Source of the DNA: Methylopila turkensis
Lineage (GTDB): Bacteria > Pseudomonadota > Alphaproteobacteria > Rhizobiales > Methylopilaceae
Length of the DNA stretch: 64,000 nucleotides
Direction of reading: 5' to 3'
NCBI RefSeq assembly: GCF_027922325.1
Contig: NZ_BSFL01000002.1
Location: 866,135 to 930,134 of the forward strand
A model generated the notes under the pieces. It was not told the origin of the DNA and searched no databases. It saw nothing but the letters and a program-made list of their open reading frames with translations. Positions 31,359-39,328 of the stretch are shown in pieces. Every line of letters begins with the position of its first letter. The first letter of the stretch is position 1. The translations under genes and the position numbers were made by a program.

Positions 31359-32491
31359 AGCACTCTCCGCCCCTCGACCAGCGTCTCACGCAGCACCGGC
31401 GCGCCTTCGACCACGCGCAGGCGGATGAGGTCGGCGCGCAGGCCGGACGCGAGCCGGCCCCGGTCGGCGAGGCCCAGCATCGCGGCCGGGCGCGAGGTCG
31501 CGAAGGCGAAGGCCTCGTGCAGCGGCGTCTCGGACGCCGCGAGCCGCTCGACCGCCTGCAGCAGGCTCGACGGGACGTAGTCGGACGACAGCGCGTCGAG
31601 CAGCCCTTCATCCGCGAGCTCCCGCGCCGAGACGCCGCCGGAATGCGACCCGCCGCGCACGACGTTCGGCGCGCCGGCGACGGTCGCCAACCCTTCGGCG
31701 CGGGCGGCGCGGGCGGCGTCCAGCGTGGTCGGAAACTCGGAGATCACGCAGCCGGCGGCGCGGGCTTCGCGCACATGCTCGACCGTGGTGTCGTCGTGGC
31801 TCGCGAGCGGCGCGCCGCGCGCCCGCGCCATGGCGACCACCTTCGGGCGGTTCTTGGCCGCGTCGGCCCGGCCAGCCTCCATGCGCTTGCGCAGCAGGTC
31901 GTCGGCGGCCGCGCCGGTGAGGCCGTTGCTCGCCATGAACCGCTTGAGGTCGTCGAGATCACGCCACTGCCGCTGGCCCGGCGTGTGGTCCATGAGCGAA
32001 ACCAGCGCCAGCAGCGGCGACGCAAGCCGCGGCTCAAGCTCTCGGGTCAGCGTGGGGTCCGTGAGCTCGCAGCGGATGTGGATGCGGTGGTCGATCCGGA
32101 ACACGCCGGCGGCGACGCCCTGCTCCACCGCCTCGATCATGCTGTGGAAGATGGCGCGCCGGTAATCCTGCCCGCCGTCGTAGCCGCCGGCGCAGACCGC
32201 GTCATAGACCGTCGTCACGCCGGCCGCCGCCATCTGGGCGTCGTGCGTCAGCGCCGCGGCGAGCGGGTTCGGCCAGATCACGCCCGGGCGCGGGCAGAAG
32301 TGCTTGTCGAGATTGTCGGTGTGCACCTCGATCAGGCCCGGAGCGAGGATGTCGCCGTCGAGATCGATCGCGCCGGCGGCCGCGGAGCGGCCTTCCGCCA
32401 CCTCGCGGATCACGCCGTCCCGATGGACGAGGGTGCCGACGATCGTGCTGTCATCCAGCACAAGCCGAGCGTTGGTGAGGATCGTTTCCAT
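31355..32491 (-). CDS. phnM: alpha-D-ribose 1-methylphosphonate 5-triphosphate diphosphatase
   Basis: A 378-residue amidohydrolase-fold enzyme of the C-P lyase pathway; it removes pyrophosphate from ribose 1-methylphosphonate 5-triphosphate. Typical PhnM wording includes APGLIEVHTDNLDKHFCPRP, 'WPNPLAAALTHDAQMAAAGV', 'RIDHRIHIRCEL', 'SLMDHTPGQRQWRDL', 'PLASHDDTTVEHVREA' and 'SDYVPSSLLQAVERLA', covering the metal ligands (HTD, HIR, HTP, SHDD, SDY). It forms a two-gene unit with DUF1045. The core phnGHIJKL genes are not in the window. Confidence 0.95.
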   Translation of the reverse strand: METILTNARLVLDDSTIVGTLVHRDGVIREVAEGRSAAAGAIDLDGDILAPGLIEVHTDNLDKHFCPRPGVIWPNPLAAALTHDAQMAAAGVTTVYDAVCAGGYDGGQDYRRAIFHSMIEAVEQGVAAGVFRIDHRIHIRCELTDPTLTRELEPRLASPLLALVSLMDHTPGQRQWRDLDDLKRFMASNGLTGAAADDLLRKRMEAGRADAAKNRPKVVAMARARGAPLASHDDTTVEHVREARAAGCVISEFPTTLDAARAARAEGLATVAGAPNVVRGGSHSGGVSARELADEGLLDALSSDYVPSSLLQAVERLAASETPLHEAFAFATSRPAAMLGLADRGRLASGLRADLIRLRVVEGAPVLRETLVEGRRVL

Positions 32492-32566
32492 ATCCGCCGG
32501 GGACTGACACTTACGGCGCTGCTAGATAAGCCGGAGCGTGGGCGAAGGAAACCGACGGGCGCGCGA

Positions 32567-34111
32567 TTACAGTCCGAGCGCCGCCCCGTCGTCGCGCGGA
32601 TCGGCGCCGCCTTCGCTGCGTCCCGAGGCGCTTCGGGCGATCAAGCCGGCCGCGCCCTGCGCGCGATCATAGGCCTCGCCCGACAGCTCGACCCGATGGC
32701 CCATGCGCTCCAGCCGGTCGAGCGCCTCGCCGTCGAAACGCGGCTCGACCCGAAGCGCTCCGTGAACGAGACGGCCGCGGGGGCCGCCGAGCGCGTCGCC
32801 GACGCCGCGGCCGAACCGGATGCGGCGCGACGCCGCCGCGGCCTGCGCCTCCGCTCCCCCGCCGAAGACCAGCAGGTCGCCCCGCGCCGAAAGCGTCGCG
32901 AGCCCCGGCGTGACGCCGAGCGGCGGCCGCGCGCCCGGCTCCAGCGCGTGAGCCGCGTCCGGATCGAGCGACAGTCCGGCGCCGCCATTGTGAATCAGCA
33001 CGCCTGTCGCCAGCGACAGGCAGCCCGCGCCGAACGGATCGTGCAGCGTCTGGACCACGGAGACCGCGCGGCCTTCCGCGTCGACGACGCCGAACCACGC
33101 GCCCTCGCCGCGGAATCCGAGCTCCGGAGGGCTCGCGCGGCGGGGATCGACGGCGTCCGCCTCGCGTTGAAGCGCGTCGGCGCCGAGCGCCGTATCGAGA
33201 TCGGAATCCCGGTCCTTCTCCGCGCGGTCGCGCAGGTGCGCCGCCCGTGTGGAGGCCTCGGAGAGGCCGTGGATGAAGCCCGCGTCGCGGTCGTCGGCGA
33301 GGCCGAGCCGGTCGGCGATCCCGAGCAGCGCCAGCGCGCCGAGCCCCTGCGGCCGCGCGCCATAAGCGATCCCGCCGGCGAGCGGGACCTGAAGCGGCCG
33401 GCGCAGGCGGGCGTCGACGCGCCGGAGGTCGTCGCGCGTGAGCGGCGCCCCGAGCCGCTCGAGGTCCGCCGCGAGCTCGCGCCCCACGTCGCCGGCGTAG
33501 AAGTCGTTCAGGCCCGCCCGCGCGAGGTGTTCGAGCGCGTCGGCGAGCCGCGGCTGGACGAGCGCGTCCCCCGCCGTGAGCGGGCGATCGTCGACGAAAA
33601 ACGCCGCGGCGAAGCCGGGCTGCGGCTTGAGATCCCCGGCGGCTTCGGACAGGCGGGCCGCGAAGCCAGCCGAAAGCGCGACGCCCTCGCGGGCGAGGCG
33701 GATCGCGTCCGCGAATAGAACTTTCAGCGGCAGCCGCCCGCCGCAGGCGGCGGCGATCTCAAGCGCGAGCCGCCAGCCCTCGACCGCGCCGGGCGCCGCG
33801 AGCGCCGCCATCGCGCCGCGGCGCGGGATCGCGTCGTAGCCGAGCGCGCCGAAACCGGCGCGCGTCGCGCCGCGCGCCGGAGTCCCGCAGGCGTCAATCG
33901 CCCGCACGACGCCGGAGGGTTCTCGCGCGAGCCACAGCCCATCACCGCCAAGACCTGCGACGTCGCCGCGCGCGACGGCGGCGGTCGCGGCCATGGCGAC
34001 CGCGGCCTCGTAGGCGTTGCCGCCCTCGATCAGGATCATCCGCCCGGTCTCCGCCGCGGCGGGATGCGGGGCGACCACGAGGCCATGGTCCGAGACGGCG
34101 GTTTCGATCAT
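32567..34111 (-). CDS. gamma-glutamyltransferase-family protein lacking the catalytic Thr
   Basis: A 514-residue GGT-fold protein ('HPAAAETGRMILIEGGNAYE', 'VARGDVAGLGGDGLWLA', 'GAMAALAAPGAVEGWRLALE', 'GALALLGIADRLG'). In active enzymes the small subunit begins with a nucleophilic Thr in a TTHxSVVD motif. Here the equivalent stretch is G-A-W-F-G-V-V-D (residues 337-344), so both Thr residues and the His are gone. Autocleavage and transfer therefore look impossible. There is no signal peptide either. The gene is otherwise intact, so it may be a binding protein or have another activity. It lies 75 nt upstream of phnM on the same strand. Confidence 0.85.
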   Translation of the reverse strand: MIETAVSDHGLVVAPHPAAAETGRMILIEGGNAYEAAVAMAATAAVARGDVAGLGGDGLWLAREPSGVVRAIDACGTPARGATRAGFGALGYDAIPRRGAMAALAAPGAVEGWRLALEIAAACGGRLPLKVLFADAIRLAREGVALSAGFAARLSEAAGDLKPQPGFAAAFFVDDRPLTAGDALVQPRLADALEHLARAGLNDFYAGDVGRELAADLERLGAPLTRDDLRRVDARLRRPLQVPLAGGIAYGARPQGLGALALLGIADRLGLADDRDAGFIHGLSEASTRAAHLRDRAEKDRDSDLDTALGADALQREADAVDPRRASPPELGFRGEGAWFGVVDAEGRAVSVVQTLHDPFGAGCLSLATGVLIHNGGAGLSLDPDAAHALEPGARPPLGVTPGLATLSARGDLLVFGGGAEAQAAAASRRIRFGRGVGDALGGPRGRLVHGALRVEPRFDGEALDRLERMGHRVELSGEAYDRAQGAAGLIARSASGRSEGGADPRDDGAALGL

Positions 34112-34266
34112 GGACGGCTCGCTTCGCGACGGAGGCGCAGGCGTAGTCGACCGCGGGCCCCGACCGCAAGCGCCGGCGCCGCTCGACGGCGCGGCGGAAC
34201 GTGCTAAAAGGCTCGCCGATCCTGCGGGCGCACTCGCGCGCCCGGCCAAACCGGAGCGTCGCGCCC

Positions 34267-34509
34267 GTGTCCGATCTGCCTGCCGCCGGCGGCTCCGCCG
34301 TGGGTCGCGCCATCACCATCGGCGCCGCCACCGTGCTGATCGCCACCCAGACCATCGCCGCCTGCGTCGCCGGCGGCTGGGCGATCGGCGGCTTCCTCGG
34401 CCTCGGCGAAATCTTTACCTACGCCTTCGAGATCGCCGGCTTCGCGCTCGGCGTCTGGCTCGTGGTCAAGTTCGTCCGCACCGCGCTGAAGCACAACCCG
34501 GCGCGCTGA
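34267..34509 (+). CDS. Small two-helix membrane protein
   Basis: An 80-residue hypothetical protein with two strong hydrophobic segments, 'AITIGAATVLIATQTIAACV' and 'YAFEIAGFALGVWLVVKFVR', joined by a Gly-rich turn, and a basic C-terminus. The GTG at 34267 with GGAG 10 nt upstream is preferred; an in-frame GTG at 34201 would add an Arg-rich lead. It lies 45 nt before the Zur-like box of the zinc operon, so it is probably not part of that unit. I do not recognise the family. Confidence 0.6.
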   Translation: MSDLPAAGGSAVGRAITIGAATVLIATQTIAACVAGGWAIGGFLGLGEIFTYAFEIAGFALGVWLVVKFVRTALKHNPAR

Positions 34510-34554
34510 CCGGGCCTGCGGCGCCCCGCGGCCGCACGTCGATTGAAGTCCGGC

Positions 34555-34571
34555 ATGTAACTCTATAACAT
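34555..34571 (+). promoter_or_regulatory. Zur-like operator of the zinc uptake operon
   Basis: ATGTAACTCTATAACAT is a dyad resembling the alphaproteobacterial Zur box (ATGTTATA-N-TATAACAT). The right half TATAACAT is perfect and the outer ATGT/ACAT arms match. It lies 28 nt before the first gene of the importer in an otherwise GC-rich segment. Zn-loaded Zur would repress the operon when zinc is ample. Confidence 0.62.
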
Positions 34572-34599
34572 TGCCCCGTCCTTCTCAGACGGCGGCGCC

Positions 34600-34776
34600 A
34601 TGTCCTCGACGGCCCCACACGATCACCCGCATCACTCTCACGGCGGCCGCAGCCATGGCCGGCGTGCGCACGCGCCTGCGCCGTCTCTGCTGCGCGCCTC
34701 GGCCGCCGCGCGCCTCGCCGGCGCGGTCGGCGCGTCGGCGCTGATCTGGCTCGCGGTGTGGTGGGTGACGGCATGA
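34600..34776 (+). CDS. His-rich membrane microprotein leading the zinc operon
   Basis: A 58-residue protein. The N-terminal third is His-rich (HDHPHHSHGGRSHGRRAHAP, nine His), followed by one membrane helix, 'ARLAGAVGASALIWLAVWWV'. The stop overlaps the ATG of the ATPase gene (ATGA), so it is translated with the importer. The His cluster facing the cytoplasm or periplasm could bind or buffer zinc. It is too short to be found by most gene callers, but the position after the Zur-like box, the coupling and the His content support it. Confidence 0.7.
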   Translation: MSSTAPHDHPHHSHGGRSHGRRAHAPAPSLLRASAAARLAGAVGASALIWLAVWWVTA

Positions 34777-35528
34777 GCGCCGCGCTTCGCCTCCACGACG
34801 TCACGCTTGGCTACGACCGCCATCCGGCGGTGCACCATCTCGACGGCGAAATCGCCTCCGGCGCGCTGCTCGCGGTGGTCGGCCCCAACGGCGCCGGCAA
34901 ATCGACGCTGCTGAAGGGCCTCGTCGGCGCGCTGAAGCCCCTCGGCGGGCGCATCGACCGCGGCGCGCTCGGCCGGCGCGAGATCGCCTATCTGCCGCAG
35001 GCGGCGGAGCTCGACCGGTCCTTCCCCGTCGACGTGTTCGATCTCGTCGCGACCGGCCTGTGGCGGCGCACCGGCCTCTTCGGCGGCGTCAGCCGCGGCG
35101 ATCACGCCCGGATCGACGAGGCGATCGCGGGCGTCGGCCTCACCGGCTTCGAGCGCCGCGCGGTCGGCACGCTGTCCGGCGGCCAGCTTCAGCGCGCGCT
35201 GTTCGCCCGGCTGCTGCTGCAGGACGCCTCCGTCATCCTGCTCGACGAGCCTTTCGCCGCGATCGACGCGCAGACCGTCTCCGACCTGCTGGCGCTGATC
35301 GCGCGCTGGCACAGCGAACGGCGCACCGTGGTCGCCGTGCTGCACGACATGGAGATTGTGCGGCAGGCCTTTCCCGAGACGCTGCTGCTCGCGCGGCGCC
35401 CCGTCGCCTGGGGCCCGACGTCCGAGACCCTGCGGCCGGAGCGCCTGCTGGAGGCGCGCGCCATGCCGGAGGCGTTCGACGACCACGCGCCGGTCTGCGA
35501 CGCGCACGGAACGGGACGCGCGGCATGA
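34773..35528 (+). CDS. zinc/manganese-type ABC transporter, ATP-binding protein
   Basis: A 251-residue ATPase. Walker A is VVGPNGAGKSTLLKGL (about residue 34), the Q loop is in AYLPQAAEL, the signature is LSGGQLQRALFARLL, Walker B is VILLDEPFAAIDA, and the switch His is in AVLHDMEIV. The 'FPVDVFDLVATGLWRRTGLF' stretch is typical of the ZnuC/AztA group. ATG 34773 is coupled to the His-rich gene before it and its stop overlaps the permease start. The Zur-like box and the SBP's His loop point to zinc. Confidence 0.93.
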   Translation: MSAALRLHDVTLGYDRHPAVHHLDGEIASGALLAVVGPNGAGKSTLLKGLVGALKPLGGRIDRGALGRREIAYLPQAAELDRSFPVDVFDLVATGLWRRTGLFGGVSRGDHARIDEAIAGVGLTGFERRAVGTLSGGQLQRALFARLLLQDASVILLDEPFAAIDAQTVSDLLALIARWHSERRTVVAVLHDMEIVRQAFPETLLLARRPVAWGPTSETLRPERLLEARAMPEAFDDHAPVCDAHGTGRAA

Positions 35529-36400
35529 CGCCCTACGACGCGATGCTCGCTCCCTTCGTCGAATTCGCCTTCATGCGCCGCGCGCTGGTGGGCGCGGTCG
35601 CGCTGTCGCTCGGCGCCGCGCCCATCGGCGTGTTCCTGATGCTCCGGCGCATGAGCCTGACCGGCGACGCCATGGCGCACGCCATCCTGCCGGGCGCCGC
35701 GGTCGGGTTCCTCGTCGCCGGACTGTCGCTGCCGGCGATGACGCTGGGCGGGCTCGTCGCCGGCGTCTCGGTGGCGCTGCTGACCGGCCTCGTCGCGCGC
35801 ACCACCCTGCTGAAGGAGGACGCCGCGCTCGCGGCCTTCTACCTGCTGTCGCTCGCGCTCGGCGTGACCCTGGTCTCGCTCAAGGGCTCGAACGTCGACC
35901 TGCTGCACGTCCTGTTCGGCTCGGTGCTGGCGCTCGACGACCAGGCGCTGACGCTGCTCGCCGGCGTCTCGACGGTGACGCTGGTCGCACTCGCGCTGAT
36001 CTACAGGCCGCTTGTGCTCGAATGCGTCGACCCGGGCTTCCTCGCCTCGGTCAGCCGCTCCGGAGGCTTGGCGCATTTCGTGTTCCTCGGCCTCGTGGTG
36101 CTCAACCTCGTGGCCGGCTTCCAGGCGCTCGGCACCCTGCTCGCGGTCGGCGTGATGATGCTGCCGGCCGCGACCGCGCGGTTCTGGGCGGCGAGCCTCG
36201 GCGGCCTGTTCGCGGTCGCGATCGGGACCGCGGTCGCCGCGTCGATCGCCGGCCTGCTGCTCTCGTACCACCTCGGAACGCCGACCGGCCCGACCGTCAT
36301 CCTAGCGGCCGGCGTCTTCTATCTCGCCTCGCTCGTGTTCGGCCGGCACGGCGGCGCGCTCAGCCGCCTCGCGCCTCCCCGCCGCCACCGGGCGGCCTGA
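35525..36400 (+). CDS. zinc/manganese-type ABC transporter, permease
   Basis: A 291-residue ABC-3 family permease with eight to nine hydrophobic segments. The hallmark is 'LMLRRMSLTGDAMAHAILPG', the contact loop for the ATPase; other family blocks are 'LFGSVLALDDQALTLLAGV' and 'FQALGTLLAVGVMMLPAATA'. ATG 35525 overlaps the ATPase stop (ATGA). The C-terminal tail is short and basic (APPRRHRAA). Confidence 0.93.
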   Translation: MTPYDAMLAPFVEFAFMRRALVGAVALSLGAAPIGVFLMLRRMSLTGDAMAHAILPGAAVGFLVAGLSLPAMTLGGLVAGVSVALLTGLVARTTLLKEDAALAAFYLLSLALGVTLVSLKGSNVDLLHVLFGSVLALDDQALTLLAGVSTVTLVALALIYRPLVLECVDPGFLASVSRSGGLAHFVFLGLVVLNLVAGFQALGTLLAVGVMMLPAATARFWAASLGGLFAVAIGTAVAASIAGLLLSYHLGTPTGPTVILAAGVFYLASLVFGRHGGALSRLAPPRRHRAA

Positions 36401-36423
36401 CCTCGCTCCTGAGGAGAAGCTCC

Positions 36424-37347
36424 ATGCGGATCCGCGCCCTTCTCGCCGCCGTCGTCGCCGGCGCGCTGTCGACCCTGCCCGCCGCCGCGGAGACCGCGAA
36501 GGTAAAGGCGGTCGCGACCTTCTCGATCCTCGGCGATTTCGTCGCCGCGGTCGGAGGCGACCGCGTTTCGGTCGAGACGCTGGTCGGCCCGAACGGCGAC
36601 GCGCACGTGTTCTCGCCCTCGCCCGCGGACGCCAGGAAGGTCGCCGAGGCGAAGGTGCTGTTCGAGAATGGCCTCGGCCTCGAAGGCTGGATCTCGCGGC
36701 TCGTCAAATCGGCCGGCGCGCAGGTTCCGGTCGTGGTCGCCGCCAAGGGCGTGGCTCCGCGGGAGATGTCCGACGAGGACGACCACAAGCATGGCCACGC
36801 CCATGGGCATGACCATGGCGAGGTCGATCCGCACGCCTGGCAGGCGGTTCCGAACGCGAAGATCTACATCGCCAACGTCCGCGACGGCCTGATCGCCGCA
36901 GACCCGGACGGCCGCGCCACCTACGAGGCGAACGCCGCGGCCTATATCGAGAAGCTGAACGCGCTCGACGCCGAGATCCGGGCCGCATGGGCCAAGGTGC
37001 CGGTCGAGCGCCGCCGGATCATCACCTCGCACGACGCCTTCGGCTACTACGCCGCTGCCTACGGCGTGGAGATGATCGCGCCGCAGGGCGTCTCGACCGA
37101 GACCGAGGCTTCGGCCAAGGACGTCGCCCGCATCATCCGGCAGATCAAGGCCGAGAAGGTCCCGGCCGTGTTCGTCGAGACCATCTCCGACCGGCGTCTC
37201 GCGGAGCGCATCGCCAAGGAGACCGGCGCGAAGATCGGCGGGGCGCTCTATTCCGACGCGCTCTCGCCCGCCGGCGGCCCCGCCGCGACCTATCTCGACA
37301 TGATGCGCTCGAACCTTCGGGAGCTGACGAGCGCGCTGTCGAGCTGA
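36424..37347 (+). CDS. zinc/manganese-type ABC transporter, substrate-binding protein
   Basis: A 307-residue cluster A-I binding protein with a signal peptide (LLAAVVAGALSTLPAAAE). Metal ligands are expected at the His in GDAHVFSPSP, the His after the acidic loop (VDPHAWQAV), the His in RRIITSHDAFGYYAAAYG and the acidic site near 'SDALSPAGG'. The loop DDHKHGHAHGHDHGEVD has six His and is the feature that separates zinc-specific (ZnuA/AztC) from manganese-specific proteins. AGGAG lies 8 nt before the ATG. No aztD-like chaperone gene follows. Confidence 0.94.
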   Translation: MRIRALLAAVVAGALSTLPAAAETAKVKAVATFSILGDFVAAVGGDRVSVETLVGPNGDAHVFSPSPADARKVAEAKVLFENGLGLEGWISRLVKSAGAQVPVVVAAKGVAPREMSDEDDHKHGHAHGHDHGEVDPHAWQAVPNAKIYIANVRDGLIAADPDGRATYEANAAAYIEKLNALDAEIRAAWAKVPVERRRIITSHDAFGYYAAAYGVEMIAPQGVSTETEASAKDVARIIRQIKAEKVPAVFVETISDRRLAERIAKETGAKIGGALYSDALSPAGGPAATYLDMMRSNLRELTSALSS

Positions 37348-37356
37348 GGCGTAGCC

Positions 37357-37827
37357 TCACAGCGTCTTCGCCAGCGCCTCGAGCTGGTCGGCGACCTGGC
37401 CCCAGCCCTCGTGGAAGCCCATCTGCTCGTGGGCTTCCCTGTCCGCGGCGGTCCAGTGCCGGGCGACGGCGCGGTAGCGGGTCTTGCCTCCCTCGTCGGC
37501 GAAGGTGAGGATCGCGACGAAGAACGGCTTTTCCGAAGGCGTCCAGGCGTCCGTGAAGGCGTCGGTGAAGACCAGCTTCTCGTTCGGGACCGCGTCGAGA
37601 TAGACGCCGGACATTGGCATGTCCTGTCCCTCGGGCGAGCGCATGGTGATCCGGTTCGAACCGCCCGGCCGGACGTCCAGCTCCGCATGCGGGGTGGTGT
37701 AAGGCAGCGGCGCGAAGAAGCGCTTCAGCAGCTCCGGCTCGGTCCAGCAGCGGTAGACGTTCTCGCGCGGAGCGTCGATGAGGCGGTCGAGCACGAGATC
37801 GCGGGTCGGGTCGATGGCGTCGGTCAT
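37357..37827 (-). CDS. SRPBCC/AHSA1-domain protein
   Basis: A 156-residue START-like protein of the activator of Hsp90 ATPase 1 C-terminal group: 'LVLDRLIDAPRENVYRCWTE', 'LLKRFFAPLPYTTPHAELDV', 'RPGGSNRITMRSPEGQDMPM' and 'EGWGQVADQLEALA' at the end. These proteins bind hydrophobic ligands in a deep pocket; bacterial members are often paired with ArsR repressors, but no such gene is adjacent. It converges on the zinc operon with a 9-nt gap. The ligand is unknown. Confidence 0.88.
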   Translation of the reverse strand: MTDAIDPTRDLVLDRLIDAPRENVYRCWTEPELLKRFFAPLPYTTPHAELDVRPGGSNRITMRSPEGQDMPMSGVYLDAVPNEKLVFTDAFTDAWTPSEKPFFVAILTFADEGGKTRYRAVARHWTAADREAHEQMGFHEGWGQVADQLEALAKTL

Positions 37828-37959
37828 GGCGGCTGTTTCCCTGAGCGGTCGTTTCGCATCCTAGGACGGACGGGGCGGCCCGCGTCCGACACCAGCCCCG
37901 CATTTTTTGCGCGTCCGCCGCTCACCGGCCATTAAGGCCGCGCAAGCGACGCTGACGTC

Positions 37960-38922
37960 ATGACAGACGCCCTCAATGCCGCGCTTGCGCCCGCGGCCGC
38001 CGACACCTGCGCCGCCTTCGCGGACTGGCTGCGGCATCTCGCGACCGAACGGCGGCTGTCGCCGAAGACGGTCGAGGCCTACGGCCGCGACGTGCGGACG
38101 TTCCTCGCCTTCCTGCAGAACCATCTCGGCGGCCCGGCCAGCCTCGCCGACATCGTCGCGCTAACCCCGCGCGACCTGCGCGCCTTCCTGTCCGCGCGCC
38201 GCAACGAGGGCCTCGTCAGCCGCTCGCTGATGCGGGCGCTGGCGGCGAACCGCTCCTTCGCGCGCTTCCTCGCCCGCACCGGCCGCGGCGAGGCCGCCGC
38301 CTTCGCCGCGGTGCGCTCGCCCAAGGTCCCGCGCAGCCTGCCGAAGCCGGTCCCGCCCGCCGCCGCCCGCGCGCTCGCCGACGCCGACACCCGCGCCGGC
38401 GAGGAGCGCGAGGCTTGGGTGTTGGCGCGCGACGCGGCGGTGATCGCGCTGCTCTACGGCTGCGGTCTGCGCATCTCGGAAGCCCTGTCGCTGACGCGCG
38501 GCGAGGCGCCGGTGGACGGCGTCGACCGGATCGAGGTGACCGGCAAGGGCGGCAAGACCCGCCAGCTGCCGGTGATCCCGGCGGTGCAGACGGCGGTGCG
38601 GGATTATCTCGCGGAATGTCCGTGGCGGCTCGCGCCCGAGGGACCGCTGTTCGTCGGCGCGAAGGGCGGCCCGCTCAACCCGCGCATCGTGCAGGCGGCG
38701 GTGGCGCGCATGCGCGGCGCGCTCGGGCTGCCCGACACCGCGACGCCGCACGCGCTGCGTCACTCCTTCGCAACCCACCTGCTCGCCCGCGGCGGCGACC
38801 TCCGCACCATCCAGGAGCTGCTCGGCCACGCCAGCCTTTCGACCACGCAGATCTACACCGAGGTCGACGTCGCCCGGCTGATGGCGGCGCACGCCGCCTT
38901 CCACCCCCGCGCCCGCGCCTGA
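37960..38922 (+). CDS. xerC: tyrosine recombinase XerC
   Basis: A 320-residue site-specific recombinase. The N-terminal SAM-like core-binding domain (residues about 20-105) has 'LATERRLSPKTVEAYGRDVR'. The catalytic domain has R171 in GCGLRISEAL, K in VTGKGGKTRQLP, HALRHSFATH, the second His in ELLGHASLSTTQIY and nucleophile Y299. It resolves chromosome dimers at dif with XerD. The housekeeping context (no integrase neighbours, no att repeats) supports Xer over a mobile integrase. XerC rather than XerD is judged from the general sequence. Confidence 0.92.
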   Translation: MTDALNAALAPAAADTCAAFADWLRHLATERRLSPKTVEAYGRDVRTFLAFLQNHLGGPASLADIVALTPRDLRAFLSARRNEGLVSRSLMRALAANRSFARFLARTGRGEAAAFAAVRSPKVPRSLPKPVPPAAARALADADTRAGEEREAWVLARDAAVIALLYGCGLRISEALSLTRGEAPVDGVDRIEVTGKGGKTRQLPVIPAVQTAVRDYLAECPWRLAPEGPLFVGAKGGPLNPRIVQAAVARMRGALGLPDTATPHALRHSFATHLLARGGDLRTIQELLGHASLSTTQIYTEVDVARLMAAHAAFHPRARA

Positions 38923-39048
38923 CGCCGCTCCCCGCGCGCGAAAGCGTGAACGGGCGCCCGCCCTTTGGGCTTGGCGCGGAGTCCGGCAGTGGTAGCCTGA
39001 TCGGGACGCGGGCGATCCCGCCCGACGTCTGTGACGAGGAGAGCGACG

Positions 39049-39180
39049 ATGAAGACGCTTACCGCCACGCTGCTCGCCGCCGCCCTTGCGGCCGCCGTCG
39101 CGGCGCCTGCTTCGGCCGAGCCCTGCGCCCGGAAGAACACCACGGCCTCGACCCAGACCGACAACCGCGCCGGAACCTGA
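39049..39180 (+). CDS. Small secreted hypothetical protein (43 aa)
   Basis: MKTLTATLLAAALAAAVAAP forms a clear signal peptide cleaved after ASA. It leaves about 20 residues (EPCARKNTTASTQTDNRAGT) with one Cys. GAGGAG lies 7 nt before the ATG, and a strong terminator hairpin follows 29 nt after the stop, so the unit has its own expression signals. No family is known to me. Confidence 0.62.
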   Translation: MKTLTATLLAAALAAAVAAPASAEPCARKNTTASTQTDNRAGT

Positions 39181-39208
39181 GCCCCCGCCAGCTCCGACGC
39201 TGAAGACC

Positions 39209-39245
39209 GACGGCCCGGGCTCAACGCCCGGGCCGTCTTCGTTTG
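39209..39245 (+). terminator. Rho-independent terminator of the small secreted protein gene
   Basis: GACGGCCCGGGC (39209-39220) and GCCCGGGCCGTC (39226-39237) pair perfectly over 12 bp with a 5-nt TCAAC loop, followed by TTCGTTT. It closes the unit at 39049-39180. Confidence 0.8.
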
Positions 39246-39328
39246 CGGGGCGCCGGCAGGGCAGCCCTGCGCGCTCGAGTGTTTGTCGCCTCGCGCCGCC
39301 GTGATACCCGCGGTCGGGAGGTGATCCG

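Noticed and set aside
37960..38922. Integrase of a mobile element
   Set aside because: The sequence matches XerC, there are no att-like direct repeats, no adjacent tRNA and no cargo genes with different composition.
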